Below, piece by piece: positions 34,168 to 42,761 of a stretch of DNA of 64,000 nucleotides (position 1 is the first letter of the stretch; each line of letters begins with the position of its first letter). Location: assembly GCF_041224425.1 (NCBI RefSeq), contig NZ_JBGFGL010000076.1, positions 1 through 64,000 on the forward strand, given 5' to 3'. The position numbers were made by a program, and so were the translations under genes. The notes below the pieces were generated by a model. The model worked only from the letters and a program-made list of their open reading frames with translations, ran no database searches and had not been told where the DNA came from. The stretch comes from Psychroserpens sp041224425. GTDB lineage: Bacteria; Bacteroidota; Bacteroidia; Flavobacteriales; Flavobacteriaceae.

Positions 34168-35019
34168 TTACCAATCTTTACATTTAAACCTTATTTTCTG
34201 ACCTACAGTCTTTTGGGACAACTTATTAATCGATTCTTCCGTAAGCTGAAAAATCCTTGGATAGCCTCCAGTGGTTTGACAATCACGCATCAAAACCATA
34301 AGCTGGCCAGATGGTGTCAACTGAATTGTTCCTGGCAACACCGCAGATGTAATAATTGGTGTTATTGTGTTGCTAATACGTTGCTCAAATTGATAGGCCA
34401 TTCTATTACTATCTTTTGATATGCTGTAATCAGTATTCAAAAAAGAATTTTGTTCGGTTTCTGAAAGTCTAGAAAATTCTTGTCCTCTGTAGCCTTCAAT
34501 GATTTCAGAATCAAAATGAATAGCTTTTATCTTGATAGATGAGTTTGTCAAGCCAGTCTTGTTCTCAAACGCCTGAATTGGGAGCACATCATTCTTTTTG
34601 ACAGTACTAGTTGGAGTAACATCTTTATACATACTTCGACTATTCATAACCATTTCTGTCTGAAATCCATTTTTAACAGCCAAATAAGTTCTACATCCTT
34701 TTTGCTGCTTTCCGAAAGAAAGGGTATCACCATTCTTCACAACTACTTGAGTATTCAATTTGATGCCAATTCCATTTATCATAGCATTAAGATCAGCTCC
34801 ACATATCGCTATGATAGAATCGACGTGAAATTTAAGCCATGGTCCTATCAATGTGATTTCAAGAACTGCATCATGAGCATTATTTCCTATTATTTTATTT
34901 GCCATTTGAGCTGAAAGCATATCCATAGCTCCAGAAAATGGAATACCATACTCCTGAACACCAAAGCGTCCAAGATCTTGAATGGTATCATACAAACCAG
35001 ATTTTAAGACCTCAACCAT
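34168..35019 (-). CDS. pxpC: 5-oxoprolinase subunit C (biotin-dependent carboxyltransferase-like, KipA)
   Basis: This is a 283-residue protein of the PxpC/KipA family. It starts EVLKSGLYDTIQDLGRFGVQ, with GIPFSGAMDMLSAQMANKI and a C-terminal GTIQLTPSGQLMVLMRDCQTTGGYPR segment. With PxpA and PxpB it forms the ATP-dependent prokaryotic 5-oxoprolinase that opens 5-oxo-L-proline to glutamate. The ATG lies within the end of pxpB, overlapping by 8 bp, which implies translational coupling. Confidence 0.9.
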   Translation of the reverse strand: MVEVLKSGLYDTIQDLGRFGVQEYGIPFSGAMDMLSAQMANKIIGNNAHDAVLEITLIGPWLKFHVDSIIAICGADLNAMINGIGIKLNTQVVVKNGDTLSFGKQQKGCRTYLAVKNGFQTEMVMNSRSMYKDVTPTSTVKKNDVLPIQAFENKTGLTNSSIKIKAIHFDSEIIEGYRGQEFSRLSETEQNSFLNTDYSISKDSNRMAYQFEQRISNTITPIITSAVLPGTIQLTPSGQLMVLMRDCQTTGGYPRIFQLTEESINKLSQKTVGQKIRFKCKDW

Positions 35020-35743
35020 GAATTATTTCCATTTCTAATTTAAATTCACCCGAAATGACCCTCTTCTTGATGTCATAATATTGATCTAAGTCCACAGGAT
35101 AAAACTTAACCTGATCGCCTGCAGTAGCAAAACAAGGTGGATTTACATTCATATTAAAAAATTCTAAAGGTGAATTGCCGATAATATTCCAACCTGCAGG
35201 ACTTGAATTGGGATAAATTCCTGTTTGAAAATCTCCAATGCCGACAGCTCCTTTTTCGACTTTCATTCTTGGCTTATTTTTTCTTTGAAAATACAACCGT
35301 TTATCCAATCCACCCAAGTATAAAAAACCAGGCAAAAACCCAATAAAAAAAACCGTGTAAATCGGCTTGGTATGCCATTTAATAATTTGAGATTTTGAAC
35401 ACTGTTTTTCAATCAATATTTGCTCTAAATCAGAAGCAAATTGATCATCATAACACACCGGAATTTTCCATCGCTTAATACCATTTGATTTTGATGATAT
35501 TTTTGAATCGTATTGTGATTTTAAGGTCGATATTTCATTATAGATATTATCAATAGTGTATTTATAATACACTAATATCGAGCTATATGTATTATTTATT
35601 TGAAGTATTTGTTTAATATTTGAATTCTGAAGTGTTTTTTTAAAATCTAAGATATCAAACAGTATATTTTGGTCAATTTTTTGTGGCCATTCTATTAAAA
35701 TTGAACGCTCAGAATACGGTTGATATGTCAATTCAAAACCCAT
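35012..35743 (-). CDS. pxpB: 5-oxoprolinase subunit B (allophanate hydrolase subunit 1-like, KipI)
   Basis: This 243-residue PxpB/KipI-family protein has HTKPIYTVFFIGFLPGFLYLGGLD and GAVGIGDFQTGIYPNSSPAGWNIIG, both diagnostic. In Bacillus subtilis KipI also inhibits the sporulation kinase KinA, but the general role is as a 5-oxoprolinase subunit. It overlaps pxpC by 8 bp and begins 17 bp after pxpA. Confidence 0.9.
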   Translation of the reverse strand: MGFELTYQPYSERSILIEWPQKIDQNILFDILDFKKTLQNSNIKQILQINNTYSSILVYYKYTIDNIYNEISTLKSQYDSKISSKSNGIKRWKIPVCYDDQFASDLEQILIEKQCSKSQIIKWHTKPIYTVFFIGFLPGFLYLGGLDKRLYFQRKNKPRMKVEKGAVGIGDFQTGIYPNSSPAGWNIIGNSPLEFFNMNVNPPCFATAGDQVKFYPVDLDQYYDIKKRVISGEFKLEMEIIHG

Positions 35744-35760
35744 CTAGTACCTTAAAGAAT

Positions 35761-36492
35761 CTAAATATTTTTAACCTCTAATTCCCGCCTTAAATACATT
35801 AAATTTTCTACAGCATTTTTGTGATCTCCATGCATGCAAATTGTATCTACTTTGATAGGCTTCTCTACTCCATTTTTTGTCCTAACAAATCCCATTTGAA
35901 CCATCTCAAAAACGTGTTTAAAAATAGATTCTGAGTCCGAAATAATGGCATCTGAGTCTTGACGAGACACCAAACTTAAATCTTCATTGTAATTCCGATC
36001 TGCAAATCCTTCAAAAAACACCTGAACGTTGTTATTTAATGCAACATCAGAAATCACAGATCTGTAAGGCGCATATAATACCAATCTAGAATCAAAAGAT
36101 TTTATCACATCAACTATAATTTCAGCTGTTTCAACATCATTTACAGCTTTATTATAAAGTGCGCCATGTGGTTTTACATGATGCATGTTTAAATTAAAAT
36201 CAAAAAGCACTTTTCTTAAAGATTCTATTTGCGACATTAAGCTAGCACTTAATTCCGAAGGAGACATGTCTATTTCCACCCTTCCGAAATTGGACTTATC
36301 TGGAAAAGAAGGATGCGCGCCTACTTTAACTCCATAACGCTTAGCCAAGTCTACAACAGTTTTCATCGTCTTTAAATCTCCTGCATGACCTCCACAAGCC
36401 ACATTGCATGAGGACAAATAACGCATGAGCTGCGCTTCATTACCTAAACCTTCACCGAGATCGCAGTTAATATCAATTCGTTTTCTATTCAT
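35761..36492 (-). CDS. pxpA: 5-oxoprolinase subunit A (LamB/YcsF family)
   Basis: This 243-residue protein starts with the family signature RIDINCDLGEGLGNEAQLM and carries NVACGGHAGDLKTM, VGAHPSFPD, HHVKPHGALYN and TICMHGDHKNA, a set of conserved His and Asp residues on a TIM-like barrel. It is the catalytic lactam-opening subunit of PxpABC. Its ATG overlaps the stop of the Nramp-like transporter gene (TGATG). Length is normal (~245-255). Confidence 0.92.
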   Translation of the reverse strand: MNRKRIDINCDLGEGLGNEAQLMRYLSSCNVACGGHAGDLKTMKTVVDLAKRYGVKVGAHPSFPDKSNFGRVEIDMSPSELSASLMSQIESLRKVLFDFNLNMHHVKPHGALYNKAVNDVETAEIIVDVIKSFDSRLVLYAPYRSVISDVALNNNVQVFFEGFADRNYNEDLSLVSRQDSDAIISDSESIFKHVFEMVQMGFVRTKNGVEKPIKVDTICMHGDHKNAVENLMYLRRELEVKNI

Positions 36493-37718
36493 CAGAACAC
36501 ATTAAAAACAGTCAGTATACTTTTTATACCTAAGAAGGCCGCTATTCCGAGAATAACCAAACCAATACTATTTTGAAAGACACCATTCTTAAATTTACCC
36601 AAAACCGAAGTTCTATTCATAATCCATAATAAAAATCCCGCTATAACAGGCAATAGAAGTCCATTAGCCACTTGCGCAAACTTTATGATTTCAATGGATT
36701 TAAATCCTACAGAAGAAAACAAAACGCCTAAACCTAATATGAACATCCACACCATGCGAAATCGCCTTGATTTCAAATCGGATGTCCATCCCAAACAACC
36801 CGAAGCTACATAAGCAGCAGCTAAAGGTGCTGTAATAGCACTGGTGATTCCAGCAGCAAACAATCCCACAGAGAGCACATAAGTAGCAAAACGCCCAAAT
36901 AAAGGCGTTAAACCTTTGGCCAAATCGCCTACACTTTGAATTTCAATTGAATTTATTGCCGAAGAGGAGATTACAATACACATTGAGACAATACCACCCA
37001 ACACAACAGCGAAAACAGTATCTCTTCTAGCGTATTTCAAATCACTTGTATTGTTCCATTTTTCTTTTACCAAAGCCGCATGCAAGAACAAGTTGTAAGG
37101 CACTACTGTTGTACCAACCAATGCGATTACAGTAAACAAGCTTTCAGCATTCAAATTTGGCACAAACATTCCTTTAAGAACACCAAATATATCTGGTTTG
37201 GTCAAAAAAGCGGTAACCACAAAAGCTAAACTCATCACAACAACCATTGCAATTAATGTCCTTTCCAATATTTTATAATTTCCAATGTATAATATGACAA
37301 AAGCTATAAGTCCGATGACAACACTTAAAAGGTTGAACGATCGATTTCCATAATGCAAATTCTGAGTTCCAAAAATGGTCTCCAGACCCAAAATTCCTCC
37401 ACTGATATTTCCTGCTTCATAAGCAGCATTTCCAATAATAATAGCTGACAAAACAAGAACTAATGACAGCCATTTAAATATTGGGTGACGTATTTCTGAA
37501 CGAATGACTTCAGATAATCCTTTTTGGGTCACGATTCCTAAACGAGCTGCCATTTCTTGAAGCACAATTGTCGCAACAACTGATAACACCAAAGACCAAA
37601 GCAATGAAAATCCAAAATTAGCACCTGCCAAAGTACAAACCGTTACGGTTCCTGGTCCAATAAACGCTGCAGCAACCAAAGGTCCTGGACCTATTTGTGA
37701 CAACCATTTTTTAATCAC
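36492..37718 (-). CDS. Nramp-superfamily transporter (YcsG-like), atypical metal site
   Basis: This 408-residue protein has about eleven hydrophobic segments and the Nramp fold pattern. The TM1 motif that normally reads DPGN is GPGT at 21-24, and the TM6 region that normally reads M-P-H is VVPYN at 205-209, so the Asp, Asn and Met metal ligands of Mn/Fe transporters are absent. A YcsG-like Nramp gene next to ycsF/kipI/kipA is also known in Bacillus subtilis. An uptake role for 5-oxoproline or a related compound is inferred. The start is GTG at 37718, overlapping the DUF2891 gene by 8 bp; the stop overlaps pxpA. Confidence 0.85.
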   Translation of the reverse strand: MIKKWLSQIGPGPLVAAAFIGPGTVTVCTLAGANFGFSLLWSLVLSVVATIVLQEMAARLGIVTQKGLSEVIRSEIRHPIFKWLSLVLVLSAIIIGNAAYEAGNISGGILGLETIFGTQNLHYGNRSFNLLSVVIGLIAFVILYIGNYKILERTLIAMVVVMSLAFVVTAFLTKPDIFGVLKGMFVPNLNAESLFTVIALVGTTVVPYNLFLHAALVKEKWNNTSDLKYARRDTVFAVVLGGIVSMCIVISSSAINSIEIQSVGDLAKGLTPLFGRFATYVLSVGLFAAGITSAITAPLAAAYVASGCLGWTSDLKSRRFRMVWMFILGLGVLFSSVGFKSIEIIKFAQVANGLLLPVIAGFLLWIMNRTSVLGKFKNGVFQNSIGLVILGIAAFLGIKSILTVFNVF

Positions 37719-38829
37719 GACTAACAGAGTTTAAAGCAAAAATGGCAAAACTTCCCAGCCAGTGACCTCCTTCATAACTATCGCCAACAATATTAGGTAA
37801 TGAATAATTGATATGCTTATTTGCCAGGTTCTTTAAGTGACTGTATTGAGGTAAATCTTCAGCGATTTTATTCAAACTCCAGGCTCTAGAAAAATTCACA
37901 CCATCCAAGTGCACAAGCTTTCCATCAGTTCTATCGGAAACCTTACCAACCTGAATTTCAAAAGATGTATCTTTAAGCTGAGGCAAAAAGTCAGACATCC
38001 AAGTTTTAAATTCCTCTTGCTCCAACACACGTTTCATTAACGCTGCTTCCTCGAGGCATGGCGACAAAAAATCAAATCCGCTAGGTTCCCAAGATAACGG
38101 ACAACCCTTATCATTGCTATAAAAATCTTTAGCTCGCTTTTCAATAAGTGAGGCCAATTCTTGATGACCGACTGCTTTAGCATAATCATAGGCAAACGAC
38201 AAGCCAAAAGCCGTGTTTGGGTGTTCCCCAACTCTGATAGGATAGTTAAGCTTTGGAAGGAACTCAAGGTATTTACCAACAATTAAATCGGTTAAAGGCT
38301 TCAGATTTTGCTCTAATACCTCCGCATTAGTATCTTCCCAAGTATGAAGTTCCTCAGCAAGCTTCAAAAGCCAAGCCCAACCATAAGTTCGCTCGTAAGT
38401 TGCATTGTGCTTTCCATAAAAATAAGCAACTTCGGTTTTAATGTGCTCCTCAGACATATTCTCCATAAGCATATCAATAACAACTTCCCTATTCGCTAAC
38501 TGTGGAAATTGCTTAAGCAAGCTCACCAAACTCCAATGACCATGTACTGCCGAATGCCAGTCAAAACAACCATAAAACGCTGGATGCAACTCTTGAGGCG
38601 ATTTCAAATCGGTATCGCCTCCAATAACTTGATTGAGCTTATTTGGATATTCGGTTTGAATACAATCCAAAGGTAATTGTGCTAATTTGTTTGCTTGTTC
38701 TAGATTAAGTCTAGGAACAACTTCCATCGCTTCTACAGACAACTCTTTATTTTGTGATGAATCCTCAGAATCGAGACAAGAGAAGAATACAATCAATAAA
38801 AGCAAACAGCTAAGTTTTCTCAAAACCAT
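37711..38829 (-). CDS. DUF2891 family lipoprotein
   Basis: This is a 372-residue protein from the ATG at 38829; the longer frame starts with TTG and adds six residues before the signal. The N-terminus is a lipoprotein signal (MVLRKLSCLLLLIVFFSC, lipid-bearing Cys18). The body matches DUF2891: HPAFYGCFDWHSAVHGHW, TYGWAWLLKLAEELHTW, RVGEHPNTAFGLSFAYDYA and HLDGVNFSRAW, an alpha/alpha-toroid-like His/Trp-rich pattern. No function is established. It is the first gene of the Nramp/pxpABC operon and overlaps the transporter gene by 8 bp. Confidence 0.8.
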   Translation of the reverse strand: MVLRKLSCLLLLIVFFSCLDSEDSSQNKELSVEAMEVVPRLNLEQANKLAQLPLDCIQTEYPNKLNQVIGGDTDLKSPQELHPAFYGCFDWHSAVHGHWSLVSLLKQFPQLANREVVIDMLMENMSEEHIKTEVAYFYGKHNATYERTYGWAWLLKLAEELHTWEDTNAEVLEQNLKPLTDLIVGKYLEFLPKLNYPIRVGEHPNTAFGLSFAYDYAKAVGHQELASLIEKRAKDFYSNDKGCPLSWEPSGFDFLSPCLEEAALMKRVLEQEEFKTWMSDFLPQLKDTSFEIQVGKVSDRTDGKLVHLDGVNFSRAWSLNKIAEDLPQYSHLKNLANKHINYSLPNIVGDSYEGGHWLGSFAIFALNSVSRD

Positions 38830-38904
38830 AATTAAAGATATTAACAACCGAGTTTAAATATAAGGGATTTCTTTTGAGATCGCATTTAGAATTATATTAT
38901 AATG

Positions 38905-38938
38905 TTTACATTAATATTATTATCTTCGAATACGTTTG
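38905..38938 (+). promoter_or_regulatory. Promoter of the large TPR membrane protein gene
   Basis: TACGTTTG at 38931-38938 matches TAnnTTTG exactly; TTTA at 38905-38908 lies 22 nt upstream. The leader would be about 23 nt. Confidence 0.45.
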
Positions 38939-38965
38939 TAATGCCTTAAAACACGACAAGCTTCA

Positions 38966-41104
38966 ATGAAAAAGAAAAAATGGTTCAGAACCTTACAGTT
39001 TCTGGCAGCCTATTTGGTAGCTGCATGGACGTTTTTACAGTTTATTGATTGGATTCTTAATCGCTACAACATCTCACCTTATTGGGTTGATGTGCTGCTA
39101 TGGTTTTTCGTTGGAATTATTCCATCGTTACTCATTTACTTACACAACCAAGAGCGTATCAACAAGAGAATTCTTTATCTAAGGGAAAAAATTATTTTTC
39201 CTCTAAATATTATTTTGCTGGCATTAGTGCTTTATTTCGGGTTTGGAAACAGCGATCTTGGAGCCACTACTAAAAATATCACCTTTGAAAATTCTGATGG
39301 CGAAGTAGAAACCAAGACGATTACCAAGGAAGAGTTCAGGGTTGGATTTCCAATTTTTGATTTTAAGCAAGAAGTTAAAGACAGTACGACAAGCTGGATG
39401 CAGTATGGTATTGGTAGAATCCTAATGGAAGACTTGCTGCAAAACAAAAATTTAAGTCCGGACTTTATGCGACTTACTTCTACCACTGATAAAATTAGAG
39501 AAGCATCTTTGTTTTATGATTTTTACATTGATGGCAGGTATAAAAAAACTAACGATGGATTCGAAATCACTACCTATATCAGAAAAGCCAGTAATGGCAA
39601 AATTCTAACAGAAAAAACTTTTAGAGGCGCCAACGTGTTACCTCTGTTAGATGAAATCAGTGTCTTTATAACCTCTGAAGCAGGTTTTGTTGAACAAAAT
39701 GGCTTGAACTATATTGATTTGCCAATTAATGAATTTATGAGCAATTCATTACCAGCACTAGAAGCATTTGTCAATGGAAATTACAGCAAGGCATACGAAA
39801 TTGATAAGAATTTTGCACTTGCTTATTTGGAGAACGCCAAACGAAAAAGCCTTTACAACCACGGAAAGCTAGAAACTCAAGATATCATTGATAAAGCTTT
39901 TGCTCTAAAAAACAAACTGCCTCTCCAAAAACAATTAGAGGTTTTTATTCAACGAAATTTAGCGTACAATAACTACAAAGAAGCCGAAAAACAAGTCAAT
40001 CTACAACTAGAAGTAGATCCTAGCAACGATTTTTACAATCGTGTTTTATTTTCAATTTATGGAGACACGAAACAAATTGAGTCTTATTTGAAAAAATCGG
40101 AAGAACTGTTTGAAAAAGACCCAAAAGCTGAAAACGGAATGAATTTAGCCATAGCAACTTTAGTTAACGGTGACGAAGAAGAGCTACTCAAAGCTTTAAA
40201 GCCTTATGAGGTCATTAGTCCCGAAATAAAGAAGTTGAAGTTAGCTCCTCTTATTTTAACTGGCAAGATTCGAGAAGCCGAAAAAATATTAGAGGAATTG
40301 AAATTTGGAAACTACAGAAATGACAGGCTTCAGGTTTATGACACTATTATTAAACGCCTCAAAAACAATACTCCAAAAATAGAAAACCTTAAACAGTTTG
40401 AAGGAAAGTACATCTCCAACACAAACGAACAAGTTACGGAATTCTGGCTTGAAGACAATCGACTTATTCGATACGTTTCCCACCAACGCATGCAACGCAT
40501 GATTCCTGTTGGACCAAACACTATTGGAGGTGGATATGTAGGCGATCAAACATGGTTACTTCAATTAGTAAAAGATACTCTTGGAAAACCTATAGGTATC
40601 AAGAGCGATGTTTACTATTGGAATGGAAAAAACACCGGCTGGTTGTGGAAAATAGATAGCCATATAACTAAAGCCGAAGAGGCATTTGATAAAGGCGACT
40701 ACAATACCGCTAAGCACTATTATGAAATTGCCTTGAAGGAAAATCCAAACCATGAATACATCAACAACATCCTTGCGCACATTACCTATGTAAGCAACAA
40801 CGACAAAGAACATTTATTAGCGCAGCACAAGTCTTTTGAAGGCACTTACGGTCCAAGAAAATTTTGGATTGAAAACGATAAATTCTATTACAAGCGAAAA
40901 GGTGAGAATATTGATTTGCCTAAGGTAGAACTTTTGCCAATTTCTGAAAATAGATACATGTACTTAACTAGACTCGGCACCATCATGCAGTTTGAAGAGA
41001 ACGATCAACAGGAATTAGCTAGTGTTCCGTATTCATTATCTGTCGATGACATGACATGGAACCGTTTAGATGGAGATACTAATTATTTTATAAAGAACAA
41101 CTAA
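38966..41104 (+). CDS. Membrane-anchored TPR protein with a degenerate FlgO/TolB-like domain
   Basis: This 712-residue protein has three hydrophobic segments at about 12-30, 41-60 and 77-93 that resemble the anchor of CadC- and adenylate-cyclase-type TPR proteins. Next comes a segment (about 125-250) that looks like the nucleotide-free TolB/FlgO-like beta domain (SWMQYGIGRILMEDLLQ, FYIDGRYKK, ITTYIRKASNGKIL). From about 265 it has TPR-like helices, then repeated beta segments beginning FEGKYISNTNEQ and FEGTYGPRKFWIEN. No catalytic or DNA-binding domain is seen. The function is unknown; protein scaffolding in the periplasm is likely. Confidence 0.7.
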   Translation: MKKKKWFRTLQFLAAYLVAAWTFLQFIDWILNRYNISPYWVDVLLWFFVGIIPSLLIYLHNQERINKRILYLREKIIFPLNIILLALVLYFGFGNSDLGATTKNITFENSDGEVETKTITKEEFRVGFPIFDFKQEVKDSTTSWMQYGIGRILMEDLLQNKNLSPDFMRLTSTTDKIREASLFYDFYIDGRYKKTNDGFEITTYIRKASNGKILTEKTFRGANVLPLLDEISVFITSEAGFVEQNGLNYIDLPINEFMSNSLPALEAFVNGNYSKAYEIDKNFALAYLENAKRKSLYNHGKLETQDIIDKAFALKNKLPLQKQLEVFIQRNLAYNNYKEAEKQVNLQLEVDPSNDFYNRVLFSIYGDTKQIESYLKKSEELFEKDPKAENGMNLAIATLVNGDEEELLKALKPYEVISPEIKKLKLAPLILTGKIREAEKILEELKFGNYRNDRLQVYDTIIKRLKNNTPKIENLKQFEGKYISNTNEQVTEFWLEDNRLIRYVSHQRMQRMIPVGPNTIGGGYVGDQTWLLQLVKDTLGKPIGIKSDVYYWNGKNTGWLWKIDSHITKAEEAFDKGDYNTAKHYYEIALKENPNHEYINNILAHITYVSNNDKEHLLAQHKSFEGTYGPRKFWIENDKFYYKRKGENIDLPKVELLPISENRYMYLTRLGTIMQFEENDQQELASVPYSLSVDDMTWNRLDGDTNYFIKNN

Positions 41105-42643
41105 TCACCCTAACCAACCTTCCCGATCCATACTTCGATATTGAATTGCTTCAGAAATGTGTGTTCCATTAATTTGCTCTGCACCTTCTAAATCTGCAAT
41201 GGTTCTCGAGACTTTTAAAATTCTATCATAGGCTCTTGCCGATAAATTTAAATGCTCCATAGCGTGTTTGAGCAACTCCATCGAGCCTTTGTCAAGTTTA
41301 CAATGCTTCCTTATATACTTCGTATTCATTTGGGCATTGTAATGCACATTTTTAGATTCTTCGAATCTTTGTGTCTGAATATCTCTAGCAGCAGTAACAC
41401 GTTTTCTTATCTCAACAGATGACTCTCCTCTTCTATCATCTGATAGCTTATCAAAAGGCACAGGCGTGACCTCAACATGAATATCTATACGATCTAACAA
41501 CGGACCAGAAATCTTGCTGAGATACCGTTGCATTTCAGCTGGAGAGGATGTTACAGGTGCATTGGGATCATTGAAATAACCTCCTGGACTCGGATTCATA
41601 CTTGCCACCAACATGAATGATGACGGATACGTGACAGTGAATTTAGCTCTGGAAATCGTTACCTCTCGATCTTCCAAAGGTTGGCGCATCACTTCCAAAA
41701 CCTCTCTTTTAAATTCTGGCAATTCGTCTAGAAACAGAACGCCATTATGCGATAAAGAGATTTCTCCTGGCTGCGGATAACTTCCTCCACCAACCAAAGC
41801 GACATTAGAAATTGTATGATGAGGACTTCGAAATGGACGTTGTGACATAAGTCCAGCATGTGCTTTCACTCGACCAACAACCGAATGTATTTTTGTGGTT
41901 TCTAAGGCTTCATCCAAAGTCATTGGAGGCAAAATACTCGGCAATCGCTTTGCCAACATGGTTTTTCCTGCGCCTGGAGGACCAATCAAGATGATATTAT
42001 GTCCGCCAGCTGCCGCTATCTCCATGCATCGTTTAATGCTCTCCTGGCCTTTGACATCGCTAAAATCAAACTCAGGAACCTCAAGGTTTTTATAGAATTC
42101 TTCTTTGGTATTGATTATGGTCTGTGGAATATCTATCCCTTTATCAAAATATTCAATGACTTCTTTTATGTTCTCTACTCCATAAACTTTGAGACCATCA
42201 ACAATAGCTGCCTCATTGGCGTTTTGCTTCGGAAGAATAAAGCCTTTGAAGCCTTCCTCTTTTGCTTTCACAGCAATAGGCAAAGCGCCTTTTATAGGCT
42301 GAAGATCTCCATCTAAAGACAATTCACCCATTATCAAATAGTCCTCTAAATTTTCAGCTTGAATTTGGTTTGTAGCGACCAAAATACCAACAGCCAAGGT
42401 TACATCGTAAGCAGAACCTTCCTTCCTTAAATCGGCAGGAGACATATTAATGATGATTTTTTTTCCAGGAATCTTATAACCATTGTTTTGAAGTGCTGCA
42501 GCAATTCTATAATTGCTTTCCTTAATAGCATTGTCTGGCAAACCTACCAAATGATAGCCAATTCCAGAATCGACATTGACCTCCACAGTAATCGTAGTAG
42601 CTTCTACGCCAAAGACAGCACTGCCATAAACCTTTTTTAACAT
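41105..42643 (-). CDS. comM: YifB/ComM family AAA+ ATPase (Mg-chelatase-like)
   Basis: This is a 512-residue protein. The N-terminal ChlI-like domain (1-180) contains the Lon-protease-like fold with NMSPADLRKEGSAYD; the AAA+ core has Walker A GPPGAGKTML at 221-230, Walker B LFLDELPEF, and the Mg-chelatase C-terminal block with YDRILKVSRTIADL. ComM is a hexameric helicase that promotes branch migration during natural transformation. The stop abuts that of the TPR gene with no spacer. Confidence 0.92.
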   Translation of the reverse strand: MLKKVYGSAVFGVEATTITVEVNVDSGIGYHLVGLPDNAIKESNYRIAAALQNNGYKIPGKKIIINMSPADLRKEGSAYDVTLAVGILVATNQIQAENLEDYLIMGELSLDGDLQPIKGALPIAVKAKEEGFKGFILPKQNANEAAIVDGLKVYGVENIKEVIEYFDKGIDIPQTIINTKEEFYKNLEVPEFDFSDVKGQESIKRCMEIAAAGGHNIILIGPPGAGKTMLAKRLPSILPPMTLDEALETTKIHSVVGRVKAHAGLMSQRPFRSPHHTISNVALVGGGSYPQPGEISLSHNGVLFLDELPEFKREVLEVMRQPLEDREVTISRAKFTVTYPSSFMLVASMNPSPGGYFNDPNAPVTSSPAEMQRYLSKISGPLLDRIDIHVEVTPVPFDKLSDDRRGESSVEIRKRVTAARDIQTQRFEESKNVHYNAQMNTKYIRKHCKLDKGSMELLKHAMEHLNLSARAYDRILKVSRTIADLEGAEQINGTHISEAIQYRSMDREGWLG

Positions 42644-42659
42644 ACATAGAATATTTACT

Positions 42660-42667
42660 CAAATATA
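42660..42667 (-). promoter_or_regulatory. -7 box of the yifB/comM gene
   Basis: The minus strand reads TATATTTG (TAnnTTTG), ending 16 nt before the ATG at 42643. No clear -33 TTTG is present. Confidence 0.35.
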
Positions 42668-42761
42668 GAAAATATTCTAATAGTTTGATTTCTACGGAAG
42701 CATATAAATCAATAAGTCTGTAATTTCATTACATTAGCAAGACTTTTAGATTGCATAAAAC

